In this document: one piece after another, positions 7,388 through 16,614 of the stretch
Numbering within the stretch: the stretch's first letter is position 1
How the letters are laid out: the number at the start of each line of letters is the position of its first letter
DNA from: Phytoactinopolyspora halophila
GTDB lineage: Bacteria; Actinomycetota; Actinomycetes; Jiangellales; Jiangellaceae
Direction: 5' to 3'
DNA: 64,000 nucleotides
NCBI RefSeq assembly: GCF_003287285.1
Contig: NZ_QMIG01000017.1
Coordinates: 1 to 64,000 of the forward strand
Translations under genes and position numbers: made by a program
Notes under the pieces: model-generated
What the model was told of the DNA's origin: nothing
The model's database searches: none
The model's input: only the letters and a program-made list of their open reading frames with translations

Positions 7388-9018
7388 TGCGTCTCCTCGT
7401 CTGTTGCAAAGGCCAGCGCCAGGTGCTTGCGCAGCGAAGCGCGGAACCAGGCTTCGGCGACGGAAACGTTCACCAGCCGACTGTTGATCGTCCGTCCCCT
7501 CCAGGCGGCCGGACCGGCCGACTCCAGCACCTCATTCACGATCGGCCAGCACGCATCACGCACTGTCAACTGCCACGACGTCCGCGCCTGCTGGGCATCG
7601 GTGCCGGAGCGCAGCTCGCCAAGCCACCTGCGATACGGCGTTTCCAGCGCGGCATACAGGGCCTCGCGGGGCCGATCACCCGCGCCTGAACCCCGCTCGG
7701 CACCGGCTGCCTGCGCGATGTTGTCGGCCAGGGTCCACACCGCGTACGCCACGTTCTCGGCGTCCTGCACTGCTCCCTCGGCCGTCCGGCCGAGTTCGAC
7801 GCTCTCCTCGTTGATCAGGGCAGCCGTCATGGCCAGCACGTCGTCGACGATCTCGGCGAACGTCGCGCTCTGCGGGCCGTACTCCACGCCGACGATCCGG
7901 TTGCGCACCGGGTAGTCCTCCGGCAGGGAATCGCGACGGACGAGATCGCTGATCCACTGCAGGACACCCGGCGCGAGCGACGGCCGGGGTTCCTGCCCGC
8001 TCGTTCGCCGTCCCGACAGCGAGGGCAGCATCGCGCCCAGACCTCGCCAGACCGAGCGGCTCGGATCGTGCACCCGTGGCATGTAGACGACCTGCTTGAA
8101 TTTCTTGCTCTGCGGCTCGCTGTGCCGCCAGGTGGTGTGCGGCTCCACCGGGTTCCGGTTGTGTGGCTGGATCTTGTCGCCGTTCGCCAGTACGACACCG
8201 GTGACGCCCCGCCGATCGCCCACCAGCCGGATCCGGCGGGTTTGCCACGTGTAAAGGTCGATCGCACCCGCCGGCGGGCGATCTTCGTCCCATGTCGGGC
8301 CGTCGACGTCGCGTTCCCACGGCGGCACGTCGTCCCGGCCACCGATCCGGACGTAATCCGATGCCTCGCGGCCGATGAGGTTGAGCAGCAACGTCTCACG
8401 CAAGTTCCGCCCCTCGGGGAGGACGCCTCCGATCTGCCCGCTCCATCCCGGGCCAATCGGGTAGCCCTTGCCGCCCTTGGCTTTCGGATCGTCGACCGCG
8501 CCGGTCTTGATCCCAGAGGGATCGAACGCCTGCGTATTCACTAGCCAGCGCGCAGCCTCGGCAGCCTCGATGCGTTCCAAGCTGGCAGCTGAGCGCGTCG
8601 TGAAGTACGGCGCGCCGTTCGGCACGTCGGCGACAATCTTCTCCAGCCCGCTGACCTCATCCTTGGCGCTACGAAGGCCGGGCACCTGGAAAAACGGCTG
8701 CGTCGCGTCGAACAGATCGAACCGGTGCCGGACGCGGCCGGCGTATGTGGTTATCTCCTCCATCGGCAGCGAGCCGGCTCGCCACAGCTCCTCCCAGTCG
8801 TCGCCGTCTTCGGGCCCGTCGATCGCACGGTGCAGGAACGCCAGCAACAGCCGGGTGATAGCGAACCCCTGCGTGGGCACCTCGCCACCGATCGTGACCA
8901 GATCCGGCGCCTTCTCGAACACCTCGAGGACCGACACCTGCTTCTCGTCGCCATGGGGTGTGAGCACCACGATCCACGGTTCGTCGAGCAGGTTGAAGCC
9001 GCCGTCATCCGCCGTCAT
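7384..9018 (-). CDS. cse1: Cascade large subunit Cse1 (CasA/Cas8e)
   Basis: The large subunit reads the PAM and recruits Cas3. The opening residues FNLLDEPWIVV are the classic CasA N-terminus. I use the ATG at 9018 (GGAGGTG upstream on the minus strand), giving 544 residues; an in-frame upstream codon at 9099 would add 27 residues unlike the family. It overlaps the end of cas3 by 14 nt in another frame. The C-terminal four-helix region contains INSRLVNVSVAEAWFRASLR. It is the first Cascade gene after cas3. Confidence 0.95.
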   Translation of the reverse strand: MTADDGGFNLLDEPWIVVLTPHGDEKQVSVLEVFEKAPDLVTIGGEVPTQGFAITRLLLAFLHRAIDGPEDGDDWEELWRAGSLPMEEITTYAGRVRHRFDLFDATQPFFQVPGLRSAKDEVSGLEKIVADVPNGAPYFTTRSAASLERIEAAEAARWLVNTQAFDPSGIKTGAVDDPKAKGGKGYPIGPGWSGQIGGVLPEGRNLRETLLLNLIGREASDYVRIGGRDDVPPWERDVDGPTWDEDRPPAGAIDLYTWQTRRIRLVGDRRGVTGVVLANGDKIQPHNRNPVEPHTTWRHSEPQSKKFKQVVYMPRVHDPSRSVWRGLGAMLPSLSGRRTSGQEPRPSLAPGVLQWISDLVRRDSLPEDYPVRNRIVGVEYGPQSATFAEIVDDVLAMTAALINEESVELGRTAEGAVQDAENVAYAVWTLADNIAQAAGAERGSGAGDRPREALYAALETPYRRWLGELRSGTDAQQARTSWQLTVRDACWPIVNEVLESAGPAAWRGRTINSRLVNVSVAEAWFRASLRKHLALAFATDEETQ

Positions 9019-11917
9019 CCGCAAACACCTCCAGTCCCCTCGCTGCCGTGTAGCGGACACGACGGCCGTTGATCTCTGCCCACCCGTGCTCGTCGACAAC
9101 GAGTGCCGGCAAGCGGAAGATCAAGTGCGAGTGTTCCCACGACGGCGGGGTCGCGCTCCACAGCTCTTCCTCGGCGTCGGCGTTGCTGAACGTCAGCGGC
9201 AGCCGGATGGCACAGGCCGCCATGACCTCGGCGAGGTCGTCCGGCGGCACGTCGTCTGCCGGGATCTCGCGCCCGCCCTCCTCGGCCAGCCACGATGGTG
9301 TGTGCAGCACGCCCGCGGCGCTACGCTGCACCAGCATCGCTTCCAGGCTCGGCGCACCGTCACGGACCTGGCCCTGGCCTTGCGCCTCCTCGTCGGCTTC
9401 GCCGGCCGACGCCGTTATCCAGCCGACGATCGCCTTGCCGGGCTTCGCCGGATCGTTGATCTGGAAATGCCCTGCCTTGTCCTCGCGCCGCCTGCTGGAC
9501 TCTCGTGACGTCTGCTCGGCCCCGGCCATGGCCTCCTGCCAGCTGTCCGGGCCGACGGGCTCGCCGCCATAGGCCCGCTGGACCAGCGGCGCGATGTCAG
9601 CCGGGAGCTCGACAACACCACCCAGCCGCGGCGTCAGGACGGCGGCAGCGCGATAGAGCACGTGGGCGTCGTAGACGTACCGCGCGGCGACCGGCTCCAA
9701 CGCCGGTGGATCTCGTGACATGTCGGTGCCGCCGATATATGTGCGTGCCGTGCGAAGCTTGGCCGGCCGGTCGGTCTGATCCACACCCCGCTGGTGCCGG
9801 TGCAGCCGTCCCATCCGCTGCAACACCAGATCAATCGGCGCGAGATCGGTAACCAGCAGATCGAAGTCGACGTCGAGCGATTGCTCGACCACCTGCGAGG
9901 AGACGACGATGTGGCGTGTTGGCCTGTGCACGGCACGCGACGGCGAGCCGAACAGGTCGAGCAGCCGTTCGTCGTTGCGCACCCGGTCCGCCGTGATGAA
10001 ACGCGCATGCGTCACCGTGATCTCGCCGGGGAACTCATCCTCCAGCCACTCGGCGGTCGCCAGAACCCTGTTCACGGTGTTGCGTACCACGAGCGCGGTT
10101 CCGCCACCGGAAAGCTTGTCACGCAGAATCGCGATGAGTGACGCTGAGTCGTCGCCGTGTTCGTCGCACTCCAGGGCGTCCACATGGACCGACGTGCCAC
10201 GTCCCGACGGTTCAGCTACCCGCGTGTGGACGTCGTTGCCGTCCGTCCAGGTCAACACCGGGTAGCCGATGTCACCATCGATCTCGCCGGTTGCGCCAGT
10301 GGTCTCGGCGTTCGAGCCAGTGGCCTCGGCGTCGCTCGCGCCTACATCGTCAGCGGTGCCACTTACTGCTCGCGCCCGGCCTCGCCGATACGCCTCCACC
10401 AGCTCCCGGCGCCGGTACCCGGGCAACGTTGCCGACAGCGCTACGACGGGAACGCGATAGGCACCGAGCCACGTGAGCACCCGCAGCAGGTACGAGTTCA
10501 TGTACGCGTCGTAGGCATGGATCTCATCGATCACGACGACCTTGCCGGCCAGCGCCAGATGCCGCAGCATCAGATGCCGCGCCTTCAGGCCGGCGAACAG
10601 CAGCTGATCGATCGTGCCGATAGTGAAGTTGGCCAGCTGCGCCTTCTTCCGGCCGGTCAACCACGAATGCGCGACGACGCGGTGCGCCGGCTCCTTGCGC
10701 CGCCGGTTGCCGCCGACCTGCTGGTCACGATCGATCTCACGCGTCCGACCGGCCGAGACGAAACCCCGGAAGAGACGATTGAACTGCTTCTTCCCGTGAG
10801 CCAGCATGATCGATCCGCCGATCTGCTGGTGATCGGCACCGATTGCGTCGAGCCAGTCGACTACTCGCGCGAACATGGCGTCGCTGGTGGCCTGGGTCGG
10901 TAGCGCGACGAACAGGCCGCCGGCGCCCCAGCGGCTCGCCAGGATCTCGGCCGCTGCCAGCGCCGCCTCGGTCTTGCCCTCCCCCATGGGTGCCTCGACG
11001 ACGAGCAGACCCGGCTCTGACATCTCCCCGGCGACGTCGACGGTGCTCGCCTGAACCGGGCGCGGTGTCGCGCCGTCAGGAAATGCGAATCTCCTGGTGA
11101 ACAACTCCTCGGTCGTGGTGTGCGGCAGCGCTGCACGCCACGGCACCGGCAGGCGCAAAGATCGAAGGGCGCGACGCGCCCGGTCGGTGCGGTCGGTGAC
11201 GTGAGGCAGGTCGTCGGCGTGAAACGGAAAGAGTTCCTCGTTACTGGCAATCCAGTCGGCCAGAATCACCAGCCCGGTCTGCAGTACCTGGGCCTGCTGG
11301 GAGAATTTGACATCTGCCCACTTCTCCAGATGCTCCACGGCTCCGGTCCGGCCTGCCTGACGTTCCAGCAGCTCGTCCCAGACGTCGCACCAGAGCCCTT
11401 CGCCATACAGCTTCGGGTAGGCCCGGGGCGTGCAATCCAGGTCGACCGGCTCGGGCGGAGTCCCGTGATGACCCCCGAGCACGACGGCCCACGCCTCGGC
11501 CGCGCGTCCCGGCCATCCACGGTCACGAAGCCAGCGCTTGAAGATGTGGTGTCCCGTCACCGTGTGATGAGCGCGCTCGCGCTCCATCAGCTCGTTCTTG
11601 TGTGCCGGAGTGAACAGCCCCAACCCGCTCATCTGCTGCCCCAGCAGGGTGTGCTGCACCGCAAACGCGGGCGTTGCCTTGCCGATGTCGTGCACGCCAG
11701 CAAGAAAACGGCACGCCGTACGGGCCATGACGACATCGCCCGCGAACTCGGCAGCGATGAGATCGACGACGTTGCGCGAAAGCCACTCGTCGAAGAGCTG
11801 GCCGGCGACGTCGGCCGAGTCGTCCATGTGCTGCCACAGCGGCAGCCACTCCCCCCGCTCATTCGGGGACTTCGCCCACACCGACCGAGCGGCACTGCTC
11901 AAAGATCGATCCCCCAC
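9005..11917 (-). CDS. cas3: CRISPR nuclease-helicase Cas3
   Basis: Cas3 is recruited by target-bound Cascade to unwind and degrade DNA. The N-terminal HD nuclease contains GVHDIGKATPAF (about residue 75) and a GGHHG metal motif near 150. The SF2 helicase shows Walker A APMGEGKTEA (about 310), DEIH box VVVIDEIHAY (about 465), SATLP (about 497) and motif VI LQRMGRLHRH (about 705). I prefer the GTG at 11917, since the 39 codons upstream of it (ATG at 12034) encode an Arg-rich stretch unlike Cas3, while GTG gives the usual ARSVWAKS N-terminus behind a G-rich ribosome site. A low-complexity Ala/Thr/Gly/Asp insert lies near residue 525. The length is 970 aa. It is the first gene of the cas operon. 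Confidence 0.96.
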   Translation of the reverse strand: MGDRSLSSAARSVWAKSPNERGEWLPLWQHMDDSADVAGQLFDEWLSRNVVDLIAAEFAGDVVMARTACRFLAGVHDIGKATPAFAVQHTLLGQQMSGLGLFTPAHKNELMERERAHHTVTGHHIFKRWLRDRGWPGRAAEAWAVVLGGHHGTPPEPVDLDCTPRAYPKLYGEGLWCDVWDELLERQAGRTGAVEHLEKWADVKFSQQAQVLQTGLVILADWIASNEELFPFHADDLPHVTDRTDRARRALRSLRLPVPWRAALPHTTTEELFTRRFAFPDGATPRPVQASTVDVAGEMSEPGLLVVEAPMGEGKTEAALAAAEILASRWGAGGLFVALPTQATSDAMFARVVDWLDAIGADHQQIGGSIMLAHGKKQFNRLFRGFVSAGRTREIDRDQQVGGNRRRKEPAHRVVAHSWLTGRKKAQLANFTIGTIDQLLFAGLKARHLMLRHLALAGKVVVIDEIHAYDAYMNSYLLRVLTWLGAYRVPVVALSATLPGYRRRELVEAYRRGRARAVSGTADDVGASDAEATGSNAETTGATGEIDGDIGYPVLTWTDGNDVHTRVAEPSGRGTSVHVDALECDEHGDDSASLIAILRDKLSGGGTALVVRNTVNRVLATAEWLEDEFPGEITVTHARFITADRVRNDERLLDLFGSPSRAVHRPTRHIVVSSQVVEQSLDVDFDLLVTDLAPIDLVLQRMGRLHRHQRGVDQTDRPAKLRTARTYIGGTDMSRDPPALEPVAARYVYDAHVLYRAAAVLTPRLGGVVELPADIAPLVQRAYGGEPVGPDSWQEAMAGAEQTSRESSRRREDKAGHFQINDPAKPGKAIVGWITASAGEADEEAQGQGQVRDGAPSLEAMLVQRSAAGVLHTPSWLAEEGGREIPADDVPPDDLAEVMAACAIRLPLTFSNADAEEELWSATPPSWEHSHLIFRLPALVVDEHGWAEINGRRVRYTAARGLEVFADDGG

Positions 11918-12182
11918 CGAACCCCCTCGGCGCGTTGCTGTGTCATCTGTCGTTCGGCGACCACAGAACCTTCCCCTCTTGCGGCCCTGCAGACGCCTCG
12001 ACGTTATGCCCCACCCCGGACACAACTCGCTCATCGCACGGATACGACGACCGCGATCTCCGTAGATTGGTAGATGAGCTACACGAAAACAAGCCCTTCA
12101 GTCTCTTGTATTTTCGTGCCGATCATCGTATTTGAACGCTTGGATCCGGCGGGACAGTGCGATGTGTGTTGCTGGTCCGACA
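11918..12182 (-). promoter_or_regulatory. Presumed cas operon promoter region
   Basis: This is the only non-coding gap upstream of cas3 and must contain the promoter of the eight-gene operon if it is a single transcript. I could not pick out a convincing -35/-10 pair or operator. A GATCATC at 12121-12127 may be a fully worn-out repeat of array 2. Confidence 0.4.
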
Positions 12183-14829
12183 GAACCATCCCCTTACGCG
12201 GGAGCATGGGCCGACCGGGTCATCTGGCCGAGTGCGGTGAGGGATCATCCCCACCGAAGGGAGCACGTACCCCGCGATGACGAGTGCTACTTCTGCGACG
12301 GATAATCCCCGCGCACGCGGGGAGCACAGGAGGGATCGATCCATGAGCACGTTCGCCGGAAGATCACCCCCGCGTGCACGGGGAGCACGACAAAGCATCA
12401 AGCATCGAATCACGTGTTTGTGGATCATCCCCGCGTGCGCGGGAAGCACCACAACTTCCGCGCTGTCAATGCCCTCAGCCCCGGATCATCCCCGCGTGCG
12501 CGGGGAGCACGAGTGCGCCGCGTGTACTGCGGAGAGTGTCCGAGGATCATCCCCGCGTGCGCGGGGAGCACCGTTTCTGGCGCGCCGCGAAATCGAGAAA
12601 GAACGGATCATCCCCGCGTGCGCGGGGAGCACGTCATGTCGGGCGGCGGGTCGAGCGGGGGCGCCGGATCATCCCCGCGTGCGCGGGGAGCACTGACAGC
12701 GACGTGTACGACGACCCACCGGTGTCGGATCATCCCCGCGTGCGCGGGGAGCACGGGAAACAACACCAACGACGGCAACCAGCCGCCAGGATCATCCCCG
12801 CGTGCGCGGGGAGCACCCCCGTTGACTGGGGCGATTCTGATGCCATGCCGGATCATCCCCGCGTGCGCGGGGAGCACGACAGCGACCGCCTCATCGTCTC
12901 CGAGTCCGGGGGATCATCCCCGCGTGCGCGGGGAGCACGTCACCAATACCAGCCGGCTCGCAAATCCCGACGGATCATCCCCGCGTGCGCGGGGAGCACA
13001 GCGGGCTGATCGGGCTGCGGTGGCCGGACCTGGGATCATCCCCGCGTGCGCGGGGAGCACAATCAGGGTCACGTGTTGACACGGCATGGTGCAGGATCAT
13101 CCCCGCGTGCGCGGGGAGCACTCTGCTGGTTTGGTGGTGCCGGCGCTCAAACGGGGATCATCCCCGCGTGCGCGGGGAGCACAATTGGTCTCGTCGTCGG
13201 TCTCGTCACCAACTAGGATCATCCCCGCGTGCGCGGGGAGCACTACGCGAAACCAGGATGCATCACTGACGATCGCGGATCATCCCCGCGTGCGCGGGGA
13301 GCACCTCGTGTAGCGGGATGATCCGTTCCTTGTCGCCGGATCATCCCCGCGTGCGCGGGGAGCACCCGCCAGCCAAGCCGATCAACGACGCTTCGAGAGG
13401 ATCATCCCCGCGTGCGCGGGGAGCACGCCATGTCGCCTTCCACCTCACGTGGCGTCCAGGGATCATCCCCGCGTGCGCGGGGAGCACTTCGACGGTGATG
13501 TGGCCACGTCGGGTGCGGAGGGATCATCCCCGCGTGCGCGGGGAGCACTTCACCAAGAGCGATAGCGACAGCAACTTCTAAGGATCATCCCCGCGTGCGC
13601 GGGGAGCACAAAATTGATACAGGCCAAACGCCAGGTTTATAAGGATCATCCCCGCGTGCGCGGGGAGCACGCTGTCAACGCGACACCGCGTAGTTTGGCG
13701 CTCGGATCATCCCCGCGTGCGCGGGGAGCAATGAACCCGATTTGGATAAGAGATAAGTCCCCGTGGATCATCCCCGCGTGCGCGGGGAGCACGCGTGGTT
13801 TGTTTTGCCGTGGATTTTGGGCATGGGATCATCCCCGCGTGCGCGGGGAGCACAGTGAGTCTGCGGCGCGCCCAGCTCGGCCAGCCGGATCATCCCCGCG
13901 TGCGCGGGGAGCACATCACCATCTAACATAACAACGCCAGGCTCTTCGGATCATCCCCGCGTGCGCGGGGAGCACCTTGTCGACGCTCAGCTGTTGCAGC
14001 CGCGCCAGGGATCATCCCCGCGTGCGCGGGGAGCACCGGACGTATCAATGTAGAACGTCTCTCCAGGAAGGATCATCCCCGCGTGCGCGGGGAGCACCTT
14101 GGTACGTGGTACCAAACTAACAGGTGATCGGGATCATCCCCGCGTGCGCGGGGAGCACACGGGCCACCGGACACCCCAGGCCGGTGGCCCGGGATCATCC
14201 CCGCGTGCGCGGGGAGCACGCCCGCCGAACCGCCCACGCTGTCGGCCGCCTGGGATCATCCCCGCGTGCGCGGGGAGCACACCCAGAGCGCCGGCGGGTG
14301 GCTGCACGAGAGGGGATCATCCCCGCGTGCGCGGGGAGCACTCCCCCGTGCTGTCCCTGTCCGAGCTGCACTGGGGATCATCCCCGCGTGCGCGGGGAGC
14401 ACCTCGTCGAGCAGCACCTGCAGGTCCTCGGAGAAGGATCATCCCCGCGTGCGCGGGGAGCACGATCGATGCGGGGGTGGGGTGGATGACTGCTGAGGAT
14501 CATCCCCGCGTGCGCGGGGAGCACGTTTCACCGATGCTGCCGGGAGCGAGTGGTCGGGGATCATCCCCGCGTGCGCGGGGAGCACATCGACGCGCTGGAC
14601 TGGCACGACCGCCTGCTGGGATCATCCCCGCGTGCGCGGGGAGCACATTTTGCTGGGCAGGCGAATTATCTGGCGAATCGGATCATCCCCGCGTGCGCGG
14701 GGAGCACCATACTCGCCGAGCTGGCGTTCGTTTGGGTAACGGATCATCCCCGCGTGCGCGGGGAGCACATCTGCTGGGAAGTATTGTCACAGTGGCACTT
14801 GGGATCATCCCCGCGTGCGCGGGGAGCAC
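12183..14829 (-). CRISPR. CRISPR array 2, type I-E, 42 repeats plus two decayed
   Basis: Forty-two 28-nt repeats run from 12300 to 14829 with a 61-nt period, the same repeat as array 1. One spacer (12755-12788) is 34 nt; the rest are 33. At the left, leader-distal end repeats are increasingly damaged: 12422 (one change), 12361 (begins AGATCACC), 12300 (three changes), and two 25-nt remnants at 12242-12266 and 12183-12207 that have both lost three bases from the stem. The repeat at 13704 ends in A instead of C. The spacer at 13122-13154 equals one in array 1. Orientation puts the leader and newest spacers at the right end. Confidence 0.98.
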
Positions 14830-14960
14830 ACTTGTTGACCAGCAGCAATATACGCCAGTACCCCGAATTTTAGTCAGTCTTGGTCGATCGCCGCGCTCAT
14901 CTCGATCCCGGTCAGACCCGTACCCGAGCGAGGCGAGCGTTGCACCATGTGATCGAATCA
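14830..14960 (-). promoter_or_regulatory. Leader of CRISPR array 2
   Basis: The sequence next to the newest repeat repeats the array 1 leader pattern: TTGACCAG 6 nt from the repeat edge (14835-14842) and CCGAATTTTAGTCAGTCTTG at offset 34 (14863). The right boundary is a guess. The shared motifs imply both arrays can be used by the same Cas1-Cas2. Confidence 0.7.
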
Positions 14961-15069
14961 AGAAGCGTTCCTGAGGTTCATCAGTTGTCGGCAGCGTAGC
15001 TGACGAACACGCTGAGGTGGATGGCTCGGCCAGGGGAAGCTGGGCACCCGTCGGTCACAACCTCGTGAA

Positions 15070-15099
15070 GGGCTGCCAGCGTGATGCGCCGGGCAGCCC
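15070..15099. repeat. Hairpin upstream of array 2 leader
   Basis: Inverted repeat GGGCTGCC/GGCAGCCC with a 14-nt loop, between the array 2 leader and the next gene. It may be a terminator shielding the leader from readthrough, or part of the leader. Confidence 0.35.
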
Positions 15100-15178
15100 C
15101 ACACACAAGGAGCTCCCAGTGCGGCTCAACGTTTGCTGCGTCTATCGAGCCTGAACGCGAATTTGACCTCTAATACGT

Positions 15179-15220
15179 CATCGGCGGTAACCGAGCGTTT
15201 ACGCCCGGTAACCGCCGATG
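15179..15220 (-). terminator. Hairpin terminator after PKD/M23-like gene
   Basis: Stem 15179-15193 pairs with 15206-15220 (15 positions, one A-A mismatch, 12-nt loop), 20 nt beyond the stop of the minus-strand gene at 15241. There is no U-tract, as is common for actinobacterial hairpin terminators. Confidence 0.7.
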
Positions 15221-15240
15221 AGTGTGGGTGCGTCCACGAC

Positions 15241-16614
15241 TTATGGCTCGACGCGCAAGCGCATCTTCACCTGGGCGGGCTCTTTCTTCGGACCCTCGCC
15301 GCTCACACTCACCATGTACAGGCCGGGTTCCTCGTAGGTGTGGGTAATCGAGTCGAAGGCCCCGATGGGCTGTTCCGGTGATCCGTCGCCGAAGTCGATG
15401 AGTACGTTGTTGACGTCAAGAAGGCAGGTCCAGAATTCGACCTCCGTGCCGGGTCTGATCTCACGGCTGGGCGAGTAATACGCCCAGCCGCGCGCAATCT
15501 TCTTACTCCAGGTCGGCGCGTAGACACGCACGGAGATCGCGTCCCAGTCCTCGGCGCCATCAGCAGTCCGCACGACGAGTTCTTCCGCGTAGTACCCGGG
15601 CCGCTCGTAGTGAACGTCGGCATAGATGCCTTTGACGACGCTGCCATCGTGCAGGTGCCACTCGTAATCGACGATCTCCGAACCTGGCCGCGCCACCGAG
15701 CGGCTGGCATCCAGCCGGTAGGTACCGTTCGTGCGGACGTGACCGAAATTGCCGGCCAATGCAAGAACCTCGTCCGGATACGTTCGGAAGTACGATTCGA
15801 TGAGCATCGGATAGGGGTTCACTTGGATCTCGTCGAGGTACAGCTCGACGTTCAACCGCGGCTCATACAGCAGTTTGCGGGCGCCGATACGCGTTTGCCC
15901 GGTCAGGCCGATGTGTTCGCCACGTTTCAGCTCGGTGCCAGCCACCACGTCGGTCCTGAGGTACTCGATGTTCATGTGTGAGTATCTGATCTGGGCACCA
16001 TCGCCAACGTCTTGCGTGACTGGGTTGTAGTCCTGGGCCACTCCGGGCCTCGGCGCCTTCACCACCGTGCCATCGCGCATAGCCACCACGGAGAGTCGAT
16101 CCGGGATCGCTCCCAGATCTTCACCACGTTGGTAGTACACACAATTGAACGGGACCATCGATCCCCACGTGTTGTGGTATGTGCTGCTTCTCCACCTGTA
16201 GTTGGCGATCGGAAACATGATATCTTCCGGAGCCCACGGCAGCCCCGCCTCGATCACCGAGAAACATACGTCCTGGTATCCATGGTACAGAGGGCGATAT
16301 TGTATAAATCCGTGTGCCCATTTCCCCACCGTCTCCACCATCAGACGCACGCCGCCCACGGTGACAGGAAGGACGCCTGGCCGACAGCATAGGACCATGG
16401 GCTCGCCATCCACTTCGACCGTAACCATCGCCGCCGCGATGATTCGATTGTCGTGGATTCCGTCGACCCAGTATTCGGGTTCTGTGTGATATTCGATGTC
16501 GATAGGCTTGATAACAGTCGTTCCATTGGAGGTATTCAGCTGCGCAGCCTCACCAAGATCCAACTCGAAAACTGTTGGCCAGGGACCCGTAGCCTGAACC
16601 TTATTCAGGATCAT
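15241..16614 (-). CDS. PKD-domain protein with M23-like segment
   Basis: A 457-residue protein without signal peptide or membrane segment. The C-terminal half holds two PKD-like beta-sandwich domains: one containing YEWHLHDGS (about residues 315-385) and one containing VLIDFGDGSPEQ and THTYEEPGLY (about 400-450). The middle (about 175-270) resembles the lysostaphin/M23 peptidase fold (MRDGTVVKAPRPG, IRYSHMNIEY, ELKRGEHIGLTGQTR), but the usual HLHFE metal motif reads RLNVELYL, so it is probably inactive. The ATG at 16614 is preceded by AGGTGA; an upstream ATG at 16674 lacks one. It is monocistronic, next to the array 2 leader. The function is unknown; binding of a cell-surface or secreted carbohydrate/peptide is a guess. 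Confidence 0.8.
   Translation of the reverse strand: MILNKVQATGPWPTVFELDLGEAAQLNTSNGTTVIKPIDIEYHTEPEYWVDGIHDNRIIAAAMVTVEVDGEPMVLCCRPGVLPVTVGGVRLMVETVGKWAHGFIQYRPLYHGYQDVCFSVIEAGLPWAPEDIMFPIANYRWRSSTYHNTWGSMVPFNCVYYQRGEDLGAIPDRLSVVAMRDGTVVKAPRPGVAQDYNPVTQDVGDGAQIRYSHMNIEYLRTDVVAGTELKRGEHIGLTGQTRIGARKLLYEPRLNVELYLDEIQVNPYPMLIESYFRTYPDEVLALAGNFGHVRTNGTYRLDASRSVARPGSEIVDYEWHLHDGSVVKGIYADVHYERPGYYAEELVVRTADGAEDWDAISVRVYAPTWSKKIARGWAYYSPSREIRPGTEVEFWTCLLDVNNVLIDFGDGSPEQPIGAFDSITHTYEEPGLYMVSVSGEGPKKEPAQVKMRLRVEP

Noticed and set aside
4174-7915. Long plus-strand frames opposite the cas genes (for example 4247-5338 and 5113-6864)
   Set aside because: They are antisense shadows of GC-rich coding DNA, lack ribosome sites and overlap fully with well supported Cascade genes.
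12120-12147. A further decayed repeat of array 2 (GATCATC at 12121)
   Set aside because: Only seven bases match, and the distance to the next remnant is 63 nt rather than 61 or 58; chance is likely.
12277-14974. Open frames through CRISPR array 2 encoding repeated Ser-Pro-Arg-Ala-Arg-Gly type peptides
   Set aside because: They arise because the 61-nt period and stop-poor repeat keep several frames open on both strands. No start signals; the array explains them. The same holds for 1995-2664 in array 1.
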